Positions 25,419-34,485 of a DNA stretch of 64,000 nt are shown in pieces. This stretch comes from Frankia alni ACN14a (GTDB lineage: Bacteria > Actinomycetota > Actinomycetes > Frankiales > Frankiaceae): positions 248,001 through 312,000 of the forward strand of contig NC_008278.1 of the NCBI RefSeq assembly GCF_000058485.1. Reading direction: 5' to 3'. Made by a program: the position numbers and the translations under genes. The notes beneath the pieces were generated by a model that was given only the letters and a program-made list of their open reading frames with translations, was not told the origin of the DNA and searched no databases. The first letter of the stretch is position 1; each line of letters begins with the position of its first letter.

Positions 25419-28400
25419 GTGGTGGCGCTGGACGGTCAGAGCGCGCTGTTTCCCCCGGAGAAGGGCGCCTCGCCCTCGCTCGCCGGATCGGGGGGTGCGA
25501 GCGGGGGCGGTGCGGGTACCTCGGACGGCCCTTCGCCGGCGGAGATTCTGGACAAGCCGGTGGAGTTCGTCCCGGCGACCTCGTACGAGGTTCGGGACGC
25601 CTTCGCCGATCTCGTCCGCCGCGACCTGCTCGGGCCCTGGGACGGGGAGCAGGAGGTGTTCCACCACCGGGCGATGGGGCCTCGGGAGCGGTACCTCGTG
25701 GGCATGCTCGGTCCGAAGCCCGCCCCGCGCGGAGCCCGGGAGGCGGCGGCCGCCGACACGGTGGCCGACACCGAGACGGCGGTGCAGGGCGACGCCGAAA
25801 CCGACCTGCCCGAGATCCTCACCCCGCAGAACCGGGGCCGGATCTGGGCGTCGTCGATGGGGCTGTCGTTCGCCGTCCCGGCCGGTCCCGACGGCGCGGC
25901 GGTCGACGTCGTCGCCGTCACCGCCACCTGGGGGCAGTACGTCCGGCAGGAGACCGAGGACGACGAGGGGCGCAAGCGCACCGCCTGGGCCCGGGAGCCC
26001 GTCGTCCACGCGAACCGGGAGATCCGGCTGGACGGCTCGCTCGGCTCCGACGCGTACCGCGTACCGCTGGTCGGCGACGACGAGACGGGAGTCTTCCTCG
26101 CTGTTGTGCTGCGCGAGTGGGCCGGCCCGCGCGAGCGGTCGGGCCGGCGGATCGTCGAGCTGACCCTCGTCAACGGCCAGCCGGAGCCGCCGTCGCATGC
26201 CGACACGGCCTGGCTGTTCCAGCCTCGGCTCACCGTGACCGCGCTCGACGGCGAGCGCGCCGTCTTCCTGCCCGTCGACGATCCCGAGGACGGTGTCGGG
26301 GCAGACCACGACGGCCACGACCACGAAGACCACGAGGAGCTGCACCTGCGGCTGCTCTACCGGACGCAGCGGCGGTACGCGAACGGTCGCAACGTCGCGG
26401 TGCATCCCTCCGTCCGTGACGGTGAGCGCTGCGCCCACCGGCTGGAGACCACCTGGCTGCCCACCTATGACGTCCCGTCGACCATCGCGCCCGCGGGTCC
26501 CGGTACCCCGCTGGAACACGTCGAACTGGCCATGGACGCCCTGGCCGTCGCCGACGCCGCGGACCTGCGCCGCGGGCTGTCGCCGCTCGCCGACGGCTAC
26601 GACGCCTGGCTCGACGAGCGTGAAGCACAGGTGCCGAGCCTGCCCGAGCGGCTGCGGCCCGCCGCCCGCACGGCCATCGGCGAGGCCCGGGTGGCGGCGG
26701 GTCGTATCCGCGCCGGGATCGCCCTGCTTGCAGACCCGGCCCAGCCCCGTCAGGGCGAGGCGTTGGCAGCGTTCCGGTTCGCCAACCGGGCGATGGCGGC
26801 CCAGCGCCGGCACACCGCCATCGCCCGGCTGCGCGACGAGCACGGCCTGAGCTACCCCGAGGCGACCGCCAAGGTCGAGGCCGAGGGGGCCAGGGCGGCG
26901 TCCTGGCGGCCGTTCCAGCTCGGGTTCGTCCTGCTCAACCTGCCTTCGTTGACCGAGCCGGCCCATCCGGAGCGGGCCGCCAACGCCAGCGCCGTCGTCG
27001 ACCTGCTGTTCTTCCCGACCGGTGGCGGCAAGACGGAGGCCTACCTGGGGCTGACCGCCTACACCTTCGCGATCCGCCGGTTGCAGGGCACGATCGGCAC
27101 CGGGCTGGACGCCCGCTCCGGCGAGGCCGGTGTCGCCGTCCTGATGCGCTACACCCTGCGCCTGCTCACCGCCCAGCAGTTCCAGCGGGCGGCGGCCCTG
27201 GTCTGCGCGGCCGAGGTGCTGCGCCGCGCCGACGAGGCCACCTGGGGCGCGGTGCCGTTCCGGATCGGGCTGTGGGTCGGCGGTGGAGTCTCCCCGAACC
27301 GGTTCGAGGAGGCCCGCGACCAGATCAGCGAGGCCCGCGAGGTGGGCAACGGCAAGCGGGCCAACGTCCTGCAGACGTTGAGCTGCCCGTGGTGCGGCAC
27401 GGCGCTGGCCGCCCACACCGACGCCCACGTCGACGAGGACACCAGCCGGGTCCTGCTCTACTGTCCCAACGGCGAGACTGGCCCCAACGGCGAGGGCGCC
27501 GACGCGTGCCCCTTCTCCCGCCGGCTCTCTCCCGGGGAGGGTCTGCCGGTCCTCACCGTCGACGACGAGATCTACCGCTATGCCCCCAGCCTCGTCATCG
27601 CCACCGTTGACAAGCTCGCCCAGCTGCCCTGGCGCGGCGAGGCCGGCATCCTGTTCGGCCGGGTGCGCGAGCGCTGCCCCCGGCACGGTTACCGCCACGA
27701 CGATCTCGACGCCCGCACCGGCTGCGCGTCCCGGCACCACCGCCGCAGCGACCTGCCGGCCGTGGCCAGCGAGCCGGTGCGCCGGCTGCGCCCACCCGAT
27801 CTGATCATCCAGGACGAGCTGCACCTCATCTCCGGTGCGCTCGGCACCACCGTTGGCCTGTTCGAGAGCGCCGTCGACGAGCTGTGCTCCTGGCCCGTCC
27901 CGGCCGACGCGACGGGCGCCGCCGGCGGCACGACGCTCACCGGACCAAAGATCGTCGCCTCCACCGCCACCACCAAGCGGGCCCGCGACCAGGTCCTTGG
28001 CGTGTTCGGCCGCCGCCTCGCCGTCTTCCCGCCGCAGGTCGTCGACGTCGCCGACACCTTCTTCTCCCGCCAGGTCCCCGTCACCCCCGCCACCCCGGGC
28101 CGGCGCTACCTCGGCGTCTGCGCCCACGGCACCCGGATGAAGTCGGCAGAGATCCGGCTCGCCGAGATCCTGCTCCTCGCCGGGCAGACCCTCTTCGACC
28201 GGCACGGGGAGACCGCGGAGGCGTACCAGACCCTCGTCGGCTACTTCAACGCCACCCGGGAACTCGCCGGCATGCGTCGCTACCTCGACGACGACGTCAC
28301 CACCCGGGTGCGCACCCACGGCACGCGCAAGGGCTTGTCCAACCGCATCGTCCCGGCCTCCGGCATGCTCACGATCTCCGAGCTCACCTCCCGGGTGTCC

Positions 28401-29441
28401 TCGGCGGACATCAGCGACGTGCTGAAGCGGCTGGAGATCGCCTTCGATCCCGACCTCGACACCTCCAGCCGGCGCCAGGCGATCGCTGACAACTGGCGAG
28501 ACGCGTACCGCGTCCGGGACAGCCGGGTCCGGGAACGGCCGACCGCCCATCCGGTGGCCGAGCGGGCCCGGGCCCGTCAGGACCGGATCCCCGTCGACGT
28601 GGTCCTCGCGACGTCGATGCTGCAGGTCGGCGTCGACGTCTCCCGGTTCGGGCTGATGGCCGTCATCGGGCAGCCGAAGAACACCGCGGAGTACATCCAG
28701 GCGTCGTCGCGGGTCGGCCGCGACGCGGCGCGACCCGGGCTCGTCGTCACCCTCTACAACTGGGCGCGGCCCCGCGACCTCGCCCACTACGAGGACTTCG
28801 AGCCCTATCACGCCAGCTTCTACCGGCAGGTCGAGGCCCTGTCGGTCACCCCGTTCACCCGGCGTTCGCTCGACCGCACTGCCACCGGCACGTTCGTCGC
28901 CGCGCTGCGGCATCTCGACGACGCGAACAGTCGCAACACCGACGCGCACGCCGTGGACCTCGCTGGCCCGATCGCCACCGGCCTGATCAGCCGGCTGCTG
29001 GCCCGAGCGGAGGCCGTCGCCGGCCCGCGCGGCCAGGAGTACCTCGGCGAGCGACTGCGGGACCTCGTCGACCGCTGGCAGCTGATGAAGACGGGGCCGA
29101 CCCGACTCGGCTACCGCCGCAGCGGTGGGCCGCAGAAGGTCACCGGCCTGCTGGAGCCGGCCGGCCACGGCCGCTGGGAGGTCCTCACCGTCGCCCAGTC
29201 GATGCGGGAGACCGAGCACGAGATCAACCTTCTCGTTCCCGGCGCGGACGAGATTTACAGCCCCGCCTACGGGGAACCGGGATGGAGCTTCGGGGCGCCT
29301 CCGGACGCGGATACCGACACCGACCCCGACCCCGACACCGACATCGGCGAGGACGACCGGGACGAGAACGCCCCGGTCGGCGACGAACTCGGGGAGACCC
29401 GGCTGGCCCCGGCGCGACCCCGGCAGGGGAGGGGTGCCTGA
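25419..29441 (+). CDS. drmA: DISARM helicase DrmA
   Basis: 1340 aa. Helicase motif I FPTGGGKTEAYLG (Lys538), motif II QDELHLISG (Asp799-His802), and motifs V-VI DVVLATSMLQVGVDVSRFG and YIQASSRVGRD. Two pairs of Cys at about residues 653-690 (CPWCG, then YCPN) suggest a zinc ribbon. The C-terminus is acidic (Asp-Thr repeats). DrmA with DrmB forms the core complex of DISARM that engages phage DNA ends. GTG 25419 follows GAGGGGGA. The stop shares a base with the drmB ATG. Confidence 0.9.
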   Translation: MVALDGQSALFPPEKGASPSLAGSGGASGGGAGTSDGPSPAEILDKPVEFVPATSYEVRDAFADLVRRDLLGPWDGEQEVFHHRAMGPRERYLVGMLGPKPAPRGAREAAAADTVADTETAVQGDAETDLPEILTPQNRGRIWASSMGLSFAVPAGPDGAAVDVVAVTATWGQYVRQETEDDEGRKRTAWAREPVVHANREIRLDGSLGSDAYRVPLVGDDETGVFLAVVLREWAGPRERSGRRIVELTLVNGQPEPPSHADTAWLFQPRLTVTALDGERAVFLPVDDPEDGVGADHDGHDHEDHEELHLRLLYRTQRRYANGRNVAVHPSVRDGERCAHRLETTWLPTYDVPSTIAPAGPGTPLEHVELAMDALAVADAADLRRGLSPLADGYDAWLDEREAQVPSLPERLRPAARTAIGEARVAAGRIRAGIALLADPAQPRQGEALAAFRFANRAMAAQRRHTAIARLRDEHGLSYPEATAKVEAEGARAASWRPFQLGFVLLNLPSLTEPAHPERAANASAVVDLLFFPTGGGKTEAYLGLTAYTFAIRRLQGTIGTGLDARSGEAGVAVLMRYTLRLLTAQQFQRAAALVCAAEVLRRADEATWGAVPFRIGLWVGGGVSPNRFEEARDQISEAREVGNGKRANVLQTLSCPWCGTALAAHTDAHVDEDTSRVLLYCPNGETGPNGEGADACPFSRRLSPGEGLPVLTVDDEIYRYAPSLVIATVDKLAQLPWRGEAGILFGRVRERCPRHGYRHDDLDARTGCASRHHRRSDLPAVASEPVRRLRPPDLIIQDELHLISGALGTTVGLFESAVDELCSWPVPADATGAAGGTTLTGPKIVASTATTKRARDQVLGVFGRRLAVFPPQVVDVADTFFSRQVPVTPATPGRRYLGVCAHGTRMKSAEIRLAEILLLAGQTLFDRHGETAEAYQTLVGYFNATRELAGMRRYLDDDVTTRVRTHGTRKGLSNRIVPASGMLTISELTSRVSSADISDVLKRLEIAFDPDLDTSSRRQAIADNWRDAYRVRDSRVRERPTAHPVAERARARQDRIPVDVVLATSMLQVGVDVSRFGLMAVIGQPKNTAEYIQASSRVGRDAARPGLVVTLYNWARPRDLAHYEDFEPYHASFYRQVEALSVTPFTRRSLDRTATGTFVAALRHLDDANSRNTDAHAVDLAGPIATGLISRLLARAEAVAGPRGQEYLGERLRDLVDRWQLMKTGPTRLGYRRSGGPQKVTGLLEPAGHGRWEVLTVAQSMRETEHEINLLVPGADEIYSPAYGEPGWSFGAPPDADTDTDPDPDTDIGEDDRDENAPVGDELGETRLAPARPRQGRGA

Positions 29442-31366
29442 TGGCCACCAGGTTCCACCGGCGCGTCGGTGCGGTCCGGCCGAGCCATCTGATGTTCACC
29501 AGTGGGGTCGGCGCCCTCGTCGACCTGCCCAGCTTCTCCGCCCTGGTCCGCGGGCTCGACGACTGGGACTATCGCAACGTCCCCGAGTACGAGCCGATCG
29601 CCGAGCCCCGGCTGCTCGCCGCCGTGCGCCGGGTGTACGACCGCAACGTCACCGAGCTGCGGCCAGCCCCCTGGGCAGACACGGATCCCGGCGACCGCAG
29701 CGGTCAGGGCGCCCGCATCGGCGTGCCGACCACGCCGTTCCCGAACTGGCTGCGCTGCACCGCCTGCAACGAGCTCGACGTGATCGCCTCGCGGACCTTC
29801 ACGTTCGAGAATCCGTGGCTGCACCGCCCGCAGGACGCCCGCTTCTTCCACGAGGTGTGCGGCCGCAAGAAGTCCGGCCGCCGGCCGCTGGCCGTGGCCG
29901 CGCGCTTCGTCCTCGCCTGCACCGCCGGGCATCTCGACGACTTCCCCTACGTGATGTTCGTCCACCGGGGCGGCGAGTGCGCGAAGGCGAGCCACCCGCG
30001 GCTGCGGATGGAGGACCGGGGCGGCAACCTCGGGGCCAACGTCGAGATCCGGTGCGTCAACTGCGATCAGCGGCGCAACATCCGGGACGCGATGGGCCGC
30101 CGCGGCACCCAGAACCTGCCTCGCTGCCGGGGCCGTCACCCGCACCTGGGAACGTTCGCCGACGACGGCTGCCGAGCCGAATCCCGGCTGCTGGTCGTCG
30201 GCGCGTCCAACCAGTGGTTCGCCCAGACGCTGTCGGTGCTCTCCGTTCCCCGCACCGGCGCCAGCGAGCTGGCGGCCAAGGTCGAGCAGCACTGGGAGCA
30301 TCTCAGCCAGATTCCCGGCGAGACGATGATGGGGTTCTCCCGGTCGGTGATGCCGGTGTTCCGCCAGCTGGAGCGGTGGACCGACGCCGAGGTCTGGGCC
30401 GCGGTCGAGCGGCATCGGGCGGCGCTGAACGCGGGTCCCGGCGACGGCGCCGAGGAGGGCGACGAACGGGGCTACCCGGATCTGCGCACCCCCGAATGGG
30501 AGATCTTCTCCTCGCCGGTGCTGCCCGAGGCCAGCGACGACTTCGCGCTGCGCCGCGATCCCGACGGGGTGCCGCCCCGGCTGGCCGGCTTCTACACCGA
30601 CGTCGTGCAGGCCGAACGGCTGCGGGAGGTGCGGGCGCTGACCGGGTTCACCCGGCTCGACGCCCCCGACCCGGACGATCCCGACCTCGTCATCCGGGCC
30701 CCCCTGACCCGGGGGCCGGCCACCTGGGTGCCGGCCAGCGAGGTCCGCGGCGAGGGCATCTTCCTGCGGGTACCCGAGGAGATCCTCGGCCCGTGGGTGG
30801 CCCGGGTCGCCGACAGCACGGAGATGCGCGAGCACCGCGACGCGTACAGCCGCTTCCGCGTGAACCGCTACTCGGATCGGATCGCCGGCGACTTCGACCC
30901 GATGCAGGGCTGGCCCGGGGAGCGGTTCATCGCCCTGCACTCCCTGTCCCACCTGCTGATCCGGACCATCGCCCTGGAGTGCGGGTACAGCTCGGCGAGC
31001 CTGAGTGAGCGCATCTACGCCGGCTCCGACGACGATCCCCGCGGCGGCATCCTCATCTACACCGCCGTCCCCGACGCCGAGGGCACCCTGGGCGGGCTGG
31101 TGTCCCTCGCCGAACCCGACCAGCTCCTTCGGCTCACCCGCCGGGCCCTGGCCGACGCCCGGCACTGCTCCTCCGACCCGCTGTGCGCCGAACGCCTGCC
31201 GTATGCACCGGCCGACTTCCTACACGGCGCCGCCTGCCACGTCTGCCTGTTCGTCTCCGAGACGACCTGCGAGCGCGGCAACCGGTTCCTCGATCGCCGC
31301 TTCGTTGTTCCTCTCGGCGACGGCCCGCAGTACCGAGACCTCGCCCTGTTCGACGAGCTGCCGTGA
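29441..31366 (+). CDS. drmB: DISARM protein DrmB (DUF1998)
   Basis: 641 aa. Starts within the drmA stop (TGATG). The N-terminal region has a Cys pair LRCTACNELD and later IRCVNCDQRRNIRDAMG, suggesting zinc binding. The C-terminus holds the DUF1998 signature: LHSLSHLLIRTIALECGYSS, GILIYTAVPDAEGTLGGLV, and Cys-rich CSSDPLCAER, CHVCLFVSETTCERGN. DrmB partners DrmA in all DISARM classes. Confidence 0.9.
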   Translation: MATRFHRRVGAVRPSHLMFTSGVGALVDLPSFSALVRGLDDWDYRNVPEYEPIAEPRLLAAVRRVYDRNVTELRPAPWADTDPGDRSGQGARIGVPTTPFPNWLRCTACNELDVIASRTFTFENPWLHRPQDARFFHEVCGRKKSGRRPLAVAARFVLACTAGHLDDFPYVMFVHRGGECAKASHPRLRMEDRGGNLGANVEIRCVNCDQRRNIRDAMGRRGTQNLPRCRGRHPHLGTFADDGCRAESRLLVVGASNQWFAQTLSVLSVPRTGASELAAKVEQHWEHLSQIPGETMMGFSRSVMPVFRQLERWTDAEVWAAVERHRAALNAGPGDGAEEGDERGYPDLRTPEWEIFSSPVLPEASDDFALRRDPDGVPPRLAGFYTDVVQAERLREVRALTGFTRLDAPDPDDPDLVIRAPLTRGPATWVPASEVRGEGIFLRVPEEILGPWVARVADSTEMREHRDAYSRFRVNRYSDRIAGDFDPMQGWPGERFIALHSLSHLLIRTIALECGYSSASLSERIYAGSDDDPRGGILIYTAVPDAEGTLGGLVSLAEPDQLLRLTRRALADARHCSSDPLCAERLPYAPADFLHGAACHVCLFVSETTCERGNRFLDRRFVVPLGDGPQYRDLALFDELP

Positions 31367-31422
31367 GGGCGAAAGCTCCATGATGATCGGGATTCCCGGT
31401 GAGGGTGTGCAGGTGATCGGCG

Positions 31423-32265
31423 TTGACGGCATCGTCTGAACCGGGCCGGGCGCGCGACTTCGCGGCGGCGGTCGCCGCCGCCGTGAGCACGCTGGGTCCG
31501 GCCCGGCTGGGTGAGCTCGCCGATCGGATCGGCCCGCGATCGGCGCCGCCGGGGGCAGCCGTGGGAGAGCCTGGCTGGGAGGAGGCGGTGATCGCCGCCA
31601 TCGCCGGGCCGGCTGCCCGGGACGCCGTCCGGGCGGTCCTGCGTGCCCGCCGAGCCGAGGAGATCGCCCCGGCCGAGGCGGCCGCCTACCTGCACGGGGT
31701 CAGCGCCGGTTATGCGGGGCGGGCCGCGGAGACGCGGGTGGAGTCGGTGTGGAGCGGGCCGGGCAGCCGTGAGGTGCCGGTCCGGGCGACCGCCCGGGTG
31801 CTGATGGACCTGGTCGCCGAGGCCACCATGGAGCTGATGCTCATGACCTATGCGGCCCGCCCCTATCCGCCGCTGCTGACCGCGCTGAGTGCCGCGACAG
31901 GGCGGGGGGTGGCGGTCAGCGTCGTCGTCGAGACCCTTCAGGGGGCCGGGGGCGGACTGGCCGGCAGCGAGCCGGCGGCCGCGTTCGCGAGCGTGCGCGG
32001 GGTGCAGCTGTGGCACTGGCCGACCGCCCGCCGTGGACACCTCGGTGCCCGGATGCACGCCAAGATCGCCGTCGCCGACCGGCGGGAGCTGCTGGTGTCG
32101 AGTGCCAACCTGACCTCCTCGGGCGTCGAGGAGAACATCGAGGCCGGTCTGTTCGTCCGCGGCGGGGCTCCCCCGCGCCGAGCCGCCGAGCACCTCGCCG
32201 CGTTGCAGGCGAGCGGCGTGTTGGCCCGTCTTCTTCCCGGCCCCGAGCTGGCGGCGGGAAGCTGA
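31423..32265 (+). CDS. drmC: DISARM phospholipase D-like protein DrmC
   Basis: 280 aa. One PLD-type HKD motif MHAKIAVADRRELLVSSANL (His-x-Lys-x4-Asp) in the C-terminal half, after a helical N-terminal domain. In DISARM DrmC is a predicted nuclease that contributes little in the system studied. An in-frame stop at 31414-31416 leaves TTG 31423 as the first start; AGGTGA six bases upstream supports it. It follows drmB by 56 bases and precedes the methyltransferase-like gene by 3. Confidence 0.85.
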   Translation: MTASSEPGRARDFAAAVAAAVSTLGPARLGELADRIGPRSAPPGAAVGEPGWEEAVIAAIAGPAARDAVRAVLRARRAEEIAPAEAAAYLHGVSAGYAGRAAETRVESVWSGPGSREVPVRATARVLMDLVAEATMELMLMTYAARPYPPLLTALSAATGRGVAVSVVVETLQGAGGGLAGSEPAAAFASVRGVQLWHWPTARRGHLGARMHAKIAVADRRELLVSSANLTSSGVEENIEAGLFVRGGAPPRRAAEHLAALQASGVLARLLPGPELAAGS

Positions 32266-32268
32266 GCG

Positions 32269-34407
32269 ATGCCGAACGGTAGCGACGTCTCGGCCACGGT
32301 CACCGCGTCCGACATCGCCCGCCTCGCCGGCGTGGGCCGCGCGGCCGTCAGCAACTGGCGGCGCCGGTTTGTCGATTTCCCGCAGCCGGTCGGCGGCACC
32401 TCCACCAGCCCGCTGTTCGCGCTGACGGCGGTGGAGGACTGGTTCGATCGGCATGACCGCCCGTTTAGCGTCGAGGTCGGCGACCGGGTCTGGCAGCAGA
32501 TCCGCGGGACCGTCGAAGATCCCCGGCTGGGTGAACTGGTCGGGCATCTCGGCGGCTTCCTGCTCCACCACCAGCGGGACCGGGACGCGGCGGTCGGATT
32601 GCTCGGGGAGCCCGACGCCGCGGCCGCTCGTTTGTTGGGACCGGCGATCGAGCGCGCCGCGCCGGACCTTCCCGTCGGCTTTCCACTGATCTGGGAGCCG
32701 GACTGGGTGCCGATCGCCCGGTCCGCCGCCGCCGCTGCCGACCGGGACGGACATGCTGCGCTCTTCGAGGTGCTGCGTGTCCGCTATCGCGAGGTGTACT
32801 CCCGACAGGTGGCCGAGACCCCGCCCGCGGTCGCGGACCTGATGGTCGGACTCGCCGGCCTTGGGAGAATGGCCGGGGAGCTCACCGTCCTCGACTCCGC
32901 CTGCGGGGTCGGGGGGCTGCTGGAGGCGGCCCGGGTCGCGGGCGTCCGCCGGCTGCTCGGCCAGGATGTCGATCCGACGGCGGCCCGGATCACCGGCGCG
33001 GGGCTGCTGCTGCACGGCGCCGACGCACGTATCGTCGCGGCGGACTCCCTGCTGGCGGATGCTTTTGTCGGGGGGCAGGCCGACGTCGTGCTGTGCGGGC
33101 CGCCGTCCGGGCAGCGGGCCTGGCCCCACGACGAGCTGGTCGACTCGCCCTGGTGGGGCTACGGGGTGCCGCCACGCGGCGAGCCGGAGCTGGCCTGGGT
33201 CCAGCACTGCCTGGCCCACGGGCGGCGTGGCGCGCCGGTGTTGGTCCTCATGCCGGCCGCCGCCGCGTCCCGACCTGCTGGGCGGCGGATCAGGGCGAAC
33301 CTGTTGCGGGCCGGGGCACTGCGGGCCGTGCTGGGGTTGCCACTGGACCTGTTCGGTGCCGGCTCTGCGCCGGATCTGTGGGTGCTGCGGGTGCCCGGCG
33401 ACGACGTGCCTCCCGCCCAGGTGCTCATGGGTCTGGCGAGCAACGATCCGAGCACGGTCCAGAGGGCCTGGTCGTCGTTCACCGACTCGGCCCCGGCGAG
33501 CGAGCCGGCCAAGGCGGCTGAACCAGGCGGAGCGGTTCTGCCGGCCGGATTCCGGCGGATGCCGATCACCGACCTGCTCGACGGTGAGGTCGACCTGAAT
33601 CCGCGGAGCCACGTCCTGGTGTACCCGGACAGCGTTATCGAGCGCGAGTTCCCGGCAGTGCGCGAGGAATTCCTGGCCGCGCTGTCGTCGCTGTCCGCGC
33701 TGACGCCGAGTATTCCGCCGCCGGGCATATCATCGCCGGCCAAAACGTCCGGCTCCACAGCGGAGCCCGCGGCGGCGTTCGAGACGGCCGGCGCAGCGCA
33801 ACCGGCCTGGGTCACGGTGGGCCAACTGGCGAAGAGCGGGGTTCTGACGGTACTGACAGCCCCGCTGCAGACCAGAACTGACGCTGGCGACCTGCCATTG
33901 CTCACTGCCGCCGACGTGCGGCGTGGCCGGGGAGCGTCCGGTCGGACCGGTCTACTCCCCGGAATGCTGATGCTCCGATCCGGAGACGTGGTCTGCGCGA
34001 TGGCGGCGGGGAGGATCGCGGCCGAGGTGATAGATGAGGTGGGTGCCGTGCTCGGGCCGAAGGTGGCGCTCCTGCGTGTCGATCCCGAGCGCCTCGATCC
34101 GCATTTCCTGGCTGGCAGCCTGCGGGCCGCGGGCTATCGAGCGGCTGGGGGGCTGGGCGTCGGCGATGAGGAGGGACTCGGTAGTCGGTCGGGCGGGATG
34201 TTGTCGCGTCCTGACCTGCGTCGGGTCCGCATCTCCGCGCTGGCGCTGGCCGCCCAGAGGGAGCTGGGGGCGGACTTCCGTCGACTCCAGCGGCTGGAGA
34301 AATCGGTGCGCGAGGCTGCCGAGCTGGGCGAGGAGATCATTCGGGTCGGCTACCTCGGTGTAGCCGACGGCCGGCTGCGGGTCCGGGGCGACCCCGATTC
34401 TCGGTAA
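32269..34407 (+). CDS. N6-adenine methyltransferase-like protein with altered catalytic motif and HTH
   Basis: 712 aa. Residues 10-65 are a MerR/Xre-like helix-turn-helix (ASDIARLAGVGRAAVSNWRRR). The SAM-binding motif I is kept (LDSACGVGGLLEAA, then GQDVDPTAARI), but the catalytic motif IV, normally NPPY/F, is C276-G-P-P-S280, so both the Asn and the aromatic residue are lost. The C-terminus resembles a type I specificity half-domain (LLPGMLMLRSGDVVCAMA, later RLQRLEKSVREAAEL). Catalysis is unlikely; it may read or bind DNA at methylation sites or act as a SAM sensor. It is 3 bases from drmC and probably in its transcript. Confidence 0.7.
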   Translation: MPNGSDVSATVTASDIARLAGVGRAAVSNWRRRFVDFPQPVGGTSTSPLFALTAVEDWFDRHDRPFSVEVGDRVWQQIRGTVEDPRLGELVGHLGGFLLHHQRDRDAAVGLLGEPDAAAARLLGPAIERAAPDLPVGFPLIWEPDWVPIARSAAAAADRDGHAALFEVLRVRYREVYSRQVAETPPAVADLMVGLAGLGRMAGELTVLDSACGVGGLLEAARVAGVRRLLGQDVDPTAARITGAGLLLHGADARIVAADSLLADAFVGGQADVVLCGPPSGQRAWPHDELVDSPWWGYGVPPRGEPELAWVQHCLAHGRRGAPVLVLMPAAAASRPAGRRIRANLLRAGALRAVLGLPLDLFGAGSAPDLWVLRVPGDDVPPAQVLMGLASNDPSTVQRAWSSFTDSAPASEPAKAAEPGGAVLPAGFRRMPITDLLDGEVDLNPRSHVLVYPDSVIEREFPAVREEFLAALSSLSALTPSIPPPGISSPAKTSGSTAEPAAAFETAGAAQPAWVTVGQLAKSGVLTVLTAPLQTRTDAGDLPLLTAADVRRGRGASGRTGLLPGMLMLRSGDVVCAMAAGRIAAEVIDEVGAVLGPKVALLRVDPERLDPHFLAGSLRAAGYRAAGGLGVGDEEGLGSRSGGMLSRPDLRRVRISALALAAQRELGADFRRLQRLEKSVREAAELGEEIIRVGYLGVADGRLRVRGDPDSR

Positions 34408-34485
34408 TGCCGGCTCCTGCTCGCTGGAGATTTCGGTGGAGTGTAATCTCAAGCCGTCTGATGGGAAAGGCTGATCGGGGGCGCG

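Noticed and set aside
25239-29219. 1326-aa minus-strand open frame opposite drmA
   Set aside because: Shadow of drmA; no recognisable domain, and drmA motifs are complete.
31057-33612. 851-aa minus-strand open frame opposite drmB, drmC and the methyltransferase-like gene
   Set aside because: Spans three well-supported plus-strand genes; low-complexity Arg/Pro/Gly content.
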